From Deltaproteobacteria bacterium (lineage in GTDB: Bacteria; Myxococcota_A; Polyangia; Polyangiales; JADJMO01): a stretch of DNA of 36,879 nt. Position numbers and translations under genes: made by a program. The notes beneath the pieces are model-generated. The model was given only the letters and a program-made list of their open reading frames with translations, did not search any database and was not told the origin of the DNA. Location of the stretch: positions 1 to 36,879 of the forward strand of contig JANYDK010000067.1 in NCBI GenBank assembly GCA_025363655.1. The letters are read 5' to 3'. Shown here piece by piece: positions 32,708-36,879 of this stretch; the stretch's first letter is position 1, and each line of letters starts with the position of its first letter.

Positions 32708-33835
32708 ATGAACGAACGTCGGTCGACAGCCATGTTCATTGCGCCACTCGGGCTACCCCTCGCGCTCACGCTGCTCGGGTCGATGGCTTGCGATCGTGGC
32801 TGCGGCGCAAAGGCCGTATCGGTGAAGGAACCATCGGTGAAGGCGGTCTCGGCCGAGACGCACCCGAGCACGTCTCCCGATGCAAAGCCTCCCAGTGGGC
32901 CTCCCGACGCAGTCGGGCTCCCTACGCCGGGGCGCATTCCGCCTGCGTTCCTCGGTCACTATGTCGTGAGGCTGGGCAAGCTGGAAGAGACAGGGCGCTT
33001 GGTCGTCATCGACGTTGGTCCCGGCGACGTCGTGAGCGCGCCGCGGACCATCTTCGAGTCGGCCGACGAGAGCGCGGGCCTCCCCTTCGTCTCCGTGCGC
33101 GGCGATCGAATCGCGTTCACCGGAATTCTCTCTATCGAACAGGCACAGAACATCTACGTTTCGACCTTCGTCGATCCGTCCCCGGTTTCGATCGCCCAGT
33201 GCGAGTTCGCCTGTGGGCTCATGGGTGTCGGTGCCGACGACGAGCTCTGGTTCGTGGACTACGCGACGTCCTCGTCCAGCGGTCAGATCGCCCACGTGCC
33301 GCTGGCCGGCGGCACCAAGGTCCATTGGCCACATGCCTTCGCCGACTGCGCGCTCACTCCGATCGTCTCCGAGGACGGGCAACGTCTCCTCCTCGGCGTC
33401 GACAACTTCGTCGGCCGGCCCGAATGCAGGAAGGGCTCCTATCAGGGTGTCTACGTGATTCCGATCGGCGATCACGCGCGTCGTGATCTGGCGCCGAAGC
33501 GCAGCCCCTGCTTGAACGCCAAGGCGACGACGAACGCGGATCTCGTGATCTCGCACCTGGACTTCGATGGGCCCGATCGCATGGTGTTGGCCGTGAATCC
33601 GGGTTGGGAGGCCGACGCCGCCGTCGAGCCGAATGGGACTTGGTCGTATCTGCTCGATGGCTCCGAGCGGCGAGCGGCGAGCGGGGAGAAGCAAGTGCCG
33701 AGGGTGCGGACGATTGGCGGGCAGGACTTTCTCGTCGTCGGGAGTGAGGATGAGGATTCCGAGGATGCGGGGAAGGACTTGATTCGGATTCTTGGACCGT
33801 TTCCCTCGATTTTTGGATTCGCATTTCATCGGTGA
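32708..33835 (+). CDS. uncharacterised lipoprotein, possibly beta-propeller-like
   Basis: 375 residues from ATG 32708. The signal peptide ends with LLGSMAC; a Lys/Ser/Pro linker follows (about 35-75). The remainder is strand-rich with recurrent DxELWFVDYATS, QRLLLGVDNF, GVYVIPIGDHARRDL and MVLAVNPGW segments suggestive of a small beta-propeller. Several cysteines (CEFACG, DCAL, ECRKG, SPCLN) may form disulfides. No recognised family. The last 150 bp use noticeably more G- and T-ending codons than the rest. Confidence 0.65.
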   Translation: MNERRSTAMFIAPLGLPLALTLLGSMACDRGCGAKAVSVKEPSVKAVSAETHPSTSPDAKPPSGPPDAVGLPTPGRIPPAFLGHYVVRLGKLEETGRLVVIDVGPGDVVSAPRTIFESADESAGLPFVSVRGDRIAFTGILSIEQAQNIYVSTFVDPSPVSIAQCEFACGLMGVGADDELWFVDYATSSSSGQIAHVPLAGGTKVHWPHAFADCALTPIVSEDGQRLLLGVDNFVGRPECRKGSYQGVYVIPIGDHARRDLAPKRSPCLNAKATTNADLVISHLDFDGPDRMVLAVNPGWEADAAVEPNGTWSYLLDGSERRAASGEKQVPRVRTIGGQDFLVVGSEDEDSEDAGKDLIRILGPFPSIFGFAFHR

Positions 33836-34113
33836 GGGAGAAGGGGCACTCGTCTGCGCCCGCGGCGGATTCGAGGAGGCAGCGAGTGCACCGCGGCGCC
33901 TTCCCACCTCTCCAACGAGTCCGAGACTCTCGGCAAACTCCGCCAGTTTCACGCCCGCGGCGCTCCGCGACGTGCGCGAGAACCTCCTGCCGAAGATCGG
34001 GATACGCACGGCTCACTCTTTGCGGTGGGAACTCGCGAGCGCGTCGCGAACAGGCTCCATCGTCGTCAATTTCGATATTTGGATGTGTAGTCCACGACAC
34101 GCCCAATCTCGGG
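33836..34113. other. gap with no convincing gene
   Basis: Frames run open on both strands here, but none has a credible ribosome site or known motif. On the minus strand it is the region where the missing part of the truncated TPR gene would have been; I see no further TPR motif in it. Confidence 0.4.
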
Positions 34114-34365
34114 TCACGACGGGCTGGGGGAGGGCCTACAATCAGCGCGTGTGACGCGATGGGCGCGGATCGAGGCCGCGAGCGAACGCGCCCAGTCTCC
34201 GGTTTGCTTGCGCGCGATGCCGAGGTTGAGGTGGGGCGCATACCAGCCCGGAGCGAGAGCGAGCACCTGCTCGTAGAACGGCGCTGCCTCGGCGTAGCGT
34301 CGCTCGTCCGCGAGCGCGACTCCGGCATCGTTGGCGCGAATGGCTTCAGGGTCGAGATCGGGCAT
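34114..34365 (-). pseudogene. truncated TPR protein gene
   Basis: 83 residues from ATG 34365. The first 70 form a TPR pair: IRANDAGVALADERRYAEAAPFYEQVLALAPG in outline (AGVALADERRYAEAAPFYEQ, then VLALAPGWYAPHLNLGIA), and KQTGDWARSLAASIRAH. After this the frame continues as TRADCRPSPSPS and stops. Proteins of this type normally carry further TPRs and a second domain, so I read it as a 5' remnant cut at about 34150. The start and upstream bases are part of a 38-bp direct repeat also found at 35365-35402. It could still be expressed as a short TPR protein. Confidence 0.5.
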
Positions 34366-34397
34366 GTGCGTGACGGCAGAGTAGCCGTGGCGGGCCC
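34360..34397. repeat. 38-bp direct repeat, copy A
   Basis: Matches 35365-35402 at 33 of 38 positions without gaps: GGGCATGTG, one mismatch, GTGACGGCAGAGT, nine partly changed bases, GGGCCC. On the minus strand this copy is the start codon and leader of the truncated TPR gene. Flanking bases do not match. Confidence 0.7.
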
Positions 34398-34463
34398 AGC
34401 TGTTATCTTGTCGGAGCCACAATCGTCTGCAAACCGCTCGTCCAAGCTTGTAACGGAGTACAT

Positions 34464-35333
34464 ATGCGCGCTGTTCTTCGGCTGCTGACGACGCTGTCCG
34501 CGACGCTCGTCGTCGCGAGCCTTCTCGACCTGGAGCCCAAGGCCGGCGCTGCGCCGACTCAGCCGACCGCATGTAAAGCGGGAACGTACTTGGTGGCGGG
34601 TACCGCAACCTGCGCGGCGTGCCCAGCGGGCATGGCGGGGAACGGTGGCGTGTGCACGCAGTGCAGTGCGGGGACGTACTCGCCGTCGGGCGCAGCGGCG
34701 TGCCTTCCGTGTGCCGCGGGCACGTCCTCATTGGCAGGAGCCGCGTCGTGCTCGAAGACGTGCGGTCCCGGAACGTACGCGTCGCCAGGAGCGATGGGTT
34801 GCATGGCGTGCCCAGCGGGCATGGCGGGGAACGGTGGCGTGTGCACGCAGTGCAGTGCGGGGACGTACTCGCCGCCGGGCGCAGCGGCGTGCTTTCCGTG
34901 TGCCGCGGGGACGTCGTCGTCCGCAGGAGCCGCCTCGTGCTCGAAGACGTGCGGTCCCGGAACGTACTCATCGCCAGGAGTGCTGGGTTGCGCGGCGTGC
35001 CCGGCCGGCACGGCGGGGAACGGTGGCGTGTGCACGCAGTGCAGTGCGGGGACGTACTCGCCGTCGGGCGCAGCGGCGTGCCTTCCTTGTGCCGCGGGCA
35101 CGTCCTCATTGGCAGGAGCCGCGTCGTGCTCGAAGACGTGCGGTCCCGGAACGTACGCGTCGCCCGGAGGGCTGGGTTGCGCGGCGTGCCCAGCGGGCAT
35201 GGCGGGGAACGGTGGCGTGTGCACGCAGTGCAGTGCGGGGACGTACTCGCCGCCGGGCGCAGTGGCGTGCTTTCCTTGTGCCGCGGGGACGTCGTCGTCC
35301 GCAGGAGCGGCGTCGTGCACGCCGAAACCCTGA
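34464..35333 (+). CDS. secreted Cys-rich repeat protein (ephrin-receptor/TNFR-like modules)
   Basis: 289 residues. A signal peptide (about 1-29, ending AGAA) is followed by almost four copies of a 63-residue module. Each module has four sub-units of about 16 residues with the forms CPAGMAGNGGVCTQ, CSAGTYSPSGAAACLP, CAAGTSSLAGAASCSKT and CGPGTYASPGAMGCMA. This is the C-x-x-G-T-Y spacing of GCC2/GCC3 (ephrin-receptor-like) domains, which form disulfide ladders in extracellular proteins. Modules 1 and 3 resemble each other, as do 2 and 4. No other domain is present, so it may be a surface or matrix protein. GGAG lies 5 nt before ATG 34464. It sits between two 38-bp direct repeats. Confidence 0.82.
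   Translation: MRAVLRLLTTLSATLVVASLLDLEPKAGAAPTQPTACKAGTYLVAGTATCAACPAGMAGNGGVCTQCSAGTYSPSGAAACLPCAAGTSSLAGAASCSKTCGPGTYASPGAMGCMACPAGMAGNGGVCTQCSAGTYSPPGAAACFPCAAGTSSSAGAASCSKTCGPGTYSSPGVLGCAACPAGTAGNGGVCTQCSAGTYSPSGAAACLPCAAGTSSLAGAASCSKTCGPGTYASPGGLGCAACPAGMAGNGGVCTQCSAGTYSPPGAVACFPCAAGTSSSAGAASCTPKP
34621..35319. repeat. 189-bp tandem repeat, about 3.7 copies
   Basis: GCCCAGCGGG-like starts occur at 34621, 34810, 34999 and 35188, exactly 189 bp apart. Copies 1 and 3 share TCGCCGTCGGGCGC and TCATTGGCAGG; copies 2 and 4 share TCGCCGCCGGGCGC and TCGTCCGCAGG. This indicates a 378-bp dimer that was duplicated as a unit. Confidence 0.9.
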
Positions 35334-35364
35334 TCCAGATCGGTCCGCGGTTCCTCTTCGGCGC

Positions 35365-35402
35365 GGGCATGTGAGTGACGGCAGAGTCGTGGTGACGGGC
35401 CC
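35365..35402. repeat. 38-bp direct repeat, copy B
   Basis: Second copy of the element at 34360-34397, in the same orientation, 1005 bp downstream and just after the Cys-rich gene. Here the minus-strand ATG it contains opens into the antisense of the Cys-rich gene, which is not a credible coding region. Confidence 0.7.
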
Positions 35403-35456
35403 GAGGCACGACGACTCTCGACCGAGAGCCGGAGATCGCGGACCGCTCCCCGGCCA

Positions 35457-35603
35457 TCGACACGCGTGTCGAAACTTTCGACGCGTGTGTCAAAGCTCTC
35501 GACGCGTGCGCCTAAACTTTCGGCGCATGTGCCAAAGCTTTCGACACGTGCGTCAAACCGTTCGACGTAGACGTCGAACTTTTCGACACACCGTCCTGAA
35601 CGA
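35457..35603. repeat. array of seven 21-bp degenerate repeats
   Basis: Seven head-to-tail units of exactly 21 bp start at 35457, 35478, 35499, 35520, 35541, 35562 and 35583, with the form TCGACRCGTGTGTCAAARCTT. Several units have inner dyads (CGACACGCGTGTCG, CGACGTAGACGTCG). Translated, both strands give seven-residue repeats (minus strand VESFDTR, VERFDAR; plus strand VETFDAC with a stop in unit 3). It may be a decayed heptad-repeat gene or a set of protein-binding sites. Confidence 0.75.
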
Positions 35604-35612
35604 CCGAGAGCT

Positions 35613-35650
35613 GAGGTGACAGTTTTGACCGGCAGCCTGGGTGACACTTT
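35613..35650. mobile_element. possible IS481-family terminus
   Basis: The minus strand reads TGTCACCCAGGCTGCCGG, then TCAAAACTGTCACC. Ends of IS481-family elements often carry such GTCACCC...CCGGT repeats. A transposase remnant of this family lies 240 bp away on the same strand. The opposite end was not found. Confidence 0.4.
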
Positions 35651-35889
35651 CCGGGCCCTCGTGACCTCGTGCCCGGAGGTTCGGCGACGCTGACTCCGAG
35701 GGCGTGCTCACTGACCGACGTGCTGGTTATCGAAAACCCGATGGGCGGGTGCATTCACCTCCTGCATGAGAAGCGCCGACGGGAAGCTTGGCGCAGAGAG
35801 AGCGAGCTTGGGTGACGCTGTCTGTCAGCTCTGGTTCGCTCTCGGTCGTTGTAGTCGAGCTTCGCGATTGCGAATGCGGAGCTCGCCCA

Positions 35890-36129
35890 AGGCGGATAAC
35901 AGCGCGTCTTGTCGCCGAGCGCGAAGTCGCCCTTGAAGTCGACGCACCAGACGTCGTTGGCCTGCTGCCCCACGGTCAGCGACGACACGCTCGGCGGCGT
36001 GCGTACACGCCGTCTGCGAGGGCGTATAAGCCCGTTTCGCTTGAGCACCTCGCCGATCGTGCTCACCGCCGGCATCGCTGCCATTCCGCGGTCGAGCAAG
36101 ACGGCGCGCAGCTTAGCGCGCGGGTCGAG
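35890..36129 (-). pseudogene. IS481-family transposase fragment
   Basis: About 80 residues on the minus strand match the middle of IS481-type transposases: KLRAVLLDRGMAAMPAVSTI, GEVLKRNGLIRPRRRR, then the integrase-core start NDVWCVDFKGDFALGDKTR and CYP. The first Asp of the DDE triad is in VDFKGDF. Upstream (no helix-turn-helix) and downstream (no second Asp or Glu) the similarity stops abruptly, so both ends are deleted and it cannot be active. The fragment has no internal stop, suggesting a fairly recent deletion. Confidence 0.75.
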
Positions 36130-36234
36130 ACGTTGCTCACCTCGGATTCGGCACGGACCCCGCCGAACGAAGGTGCGCCCGCCGTGCCGGGCACCTTCCA
36201 GAGCCCGACGCCGGGACGAGGTGGCCACTTCATC

Positions 36235-36735
36235 ATGCAGCGCGCGCAGATCGCCTGCGCGGCGCTGGTGGCCGAGGAGCTCGCCCGCGCACAGTCGGTC
36301 GCGATGGACTTCGGACCTTACGTCGAGCTCGCACCGATCGCTGCGCGGCTCGGGCTCGCGTCCCAATGGTCGAGTGAGCGCGAAAAGGCGGTGGCCTGGC
36401 AGGCCTACGCACGGAGCCAAGAGGTGGTGGCGTGGAAACCGGTGCTCGATGCGCTCGCATCGTTGAAGCCGGCGTTCGAGTTCGCGCTCAGTCGCAACAC
36501 CGCCATCGCGGCGAAGTATTCGTCGCTGGCGCTCTTCTTCCGGCTGGCCAAGCAGCCGGGGCAGAAGGCGAGTCGCACCCGTCACGCCAAGAAAATGGCG
36601 ACCGGCACGCAGGGGAAGCCGCCCGCTTCACCGGTGGGCGCGACGTCCGCATCGTCAGCGCCATCTGCGGCAACCGCGCCTTCGACGGGATCCGCTGCGC
36701 CGCCGGCGACGCGGGACGACCACGTAGTCGCGTAG
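36235..36735 (+). CDS. orphan ORF, possibly 5'-truncated
   Basis: 166 residues from ATG 36235; the frame stays open upstream into the transposase remnant, so the original start may be lost. The first 110 residues are helical (ALVAEELARAQSVAMDFGPY, EREKAVAWQAYARSQEVVAW, KPAFEFALSRNTAIAAKYSS), followed by a basic patch and an Ala/Ser/Pro/Thr-rich tail of about 45 residues. I do not recognise a family. It lies between two transposase genes and may be a remnant of a gene broken by insertion. Confidence 0.4.
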   Translation: MQRAQIACAALVAEELARAQSVAMDFGPYVELAPIAARLGLASQWSSEREKAVAWQAYARSQEVVAWKPVLDALASLKPAFEFALSRNTAIAAKYSSLALFFRLAKQPGQKASRTRHAKKMATGTQGKPPASPVGATSASSAPSAATAPSTGSAAPPATRDDHVVA

Positions 36736-36740
36736 TCGGC

Positions 36741-36813
36741 TAGTAGTTCGTCAGCCCCCCGGCGATGGGTGAAAAGTTGCCCGGTCGTGCGCGAATCGCC
36801 GAGCACGTCGAGC
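36741..36813 (+). mobile_element. possible left end of an IS630-type element
   Basis: TAGTAGTTCGTCAGCCCCCC followed by GGCGATGGGTGAAAAG lies directly before the transposase start. IS630 elements duplicate a TA target, and such TA sites are present here. The right end lies beyond the window, so the boundary cannot be confirmed. Confidence 0.3.
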
Positions 36814-36879
36814 ATGAAGCGATATCGAGTTCAGCTCACGATCGACGAGCGCGCGGGCCTCGAGGCGATGTTGGCGCAT
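36814..36879 (+). CDS. IS630-type transposase, N-terminal fragment (continues beyond window)
   Basis: The 22 residues present, MKRYRVQLTIDERAGLEAML and two more, match the usual start of IS630-family transposases (K-R-Y-R-V-x-L-T-x-x-E-R). The frame is open to the window edge. Too short to judge integrity; the helix-turn-helix and DDE domain would follow outside. Confidence 0.6.
   Translation, partial: MKRYRVQLTIDERAGLEAMLAH

Noticed and set aside
33832-34488. Plus-strand frame of 218 codons downstream of the lipoprotein
   Set aside because: Arg/Ser-rich with no motif, and antisense to the clear TPR segment at 34150-34365.
34464-35603. CRISPR-like array (regular repeats)
   Set aside because: The 189-bp units are coding tandem repeats and the 21-bp units have no spacers; no cas genes are present.
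34559-35647. Long open frames on the minus strand and in other plus frames across the Cys-rich gene
   Set aside because: They are antisense or shifted reflections of the 189-bp repeats; the plus frame with signal peptide, ribosome site and regular cysteines is the coding one.
35755-35889. IS3-type transposase C-terminus (DYNDRERT...RHPSSLS)
   Set aside because: Faintly like the YNxxRxHSSL ending of IS3 proteins, but too short and degenerate to support.

Overview
The window is about 65-70 % G+C by eye, with strongly C/G-ending codons. It is rich in lipoproteins with low-complexity Ala/Pro/Ser/Thr linkers. It encodes a eukaryote-like Ser/Thr kinase with a PEGA tail, a TPR-PEGA partner, a TIGR02265/DUF2378-like protein (a family I know mainly from myxobacteria), a type IV prepilin peptidase and a thaumatin-like protein. 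Together these point to a chromosomal segment of a myxobacterium (Myxococcota, probably Polyangia). This is inference from gene content; no rRNA gene was seen.

Layout. 1-4143: the 3' end of a thaumatin-like gene, a thioredoxin-fold lipoprotein, and on the minus strand a translationally coupled pair (internally duplicated beta-barrel protein plus an AMMECR1-like/alpha-alpha-toroid lipoprotein) preceded by nikR with an extra His-rich tail. 4180-7973: a tight plus-strand operon of bamD, a DnaQ-like exonuclease, a lipoprotein with two degenerate retropepsin-like domains and a gamma-carbonic-anhydrase-like protein. It ends in a perfect 22-bp palindrome that contains the stop codons of both converging genes. 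7988-10111: the TIGR02265-like protein and an aminotransferase. 10261-11076: an LMW-PTP-fold protein without its catalytic cysteine. 11094-16827 (minus): a beta-propeller lipoprotein, an EEP phosphatase/nuclease and the ABC-F protein Uup. 16918-19138: two divergent alpha/beta hydrolases around a 16-bp palindrome. 19251-23754: recQ, prepilin peptidase and pyruvate kinase.

23755-24777 is a 1-kb gap that is probably not empty. It holds terminator-like hairpins, a 29-codon minus-strand ORF with an 8-nt perfect Shine-Dalgarno match, three 11-bp tandem repeats, a 14-codon plus-strand ORF with a well-spaced Shine-Dalgarno, and then a run of hairpins ending in a strong intrinsic terminator about 100 bp before the kinase start. 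I regard this as the best candidate for an undescribed element: either a leader-peptide/attenuator for the kinase operon or an independent small RNA/peptide locus.

24778-29268: kinase-PEGA, TPR-PEGA protein and a convergent periplasmic-binding-fold (LivJ-like) lipoprotein, plausibly an envelope-sensing module. 29355-30287: a LpxL-type acyltransferase. 30426-32151: YciI-like protein, LysR regulator and divergent OsmC-like peroxidase, a typical redox-stress arrangement. 32230-33835: a 60-residue membrane protein and a lipoprotein.

33836-36879 looks like accessory, decaying DNA: a truncated TPR gene, a Cys-rich secreted protein built of four 189-bp repeats in an A-B-A-B pattern lying between two 38-bp direct repeats, an array of seven 21-bp repeats, an IS481-type transposase remnant with one possible IS end, an orphan ORF, and the start of an IS630-type transposase running off the window.
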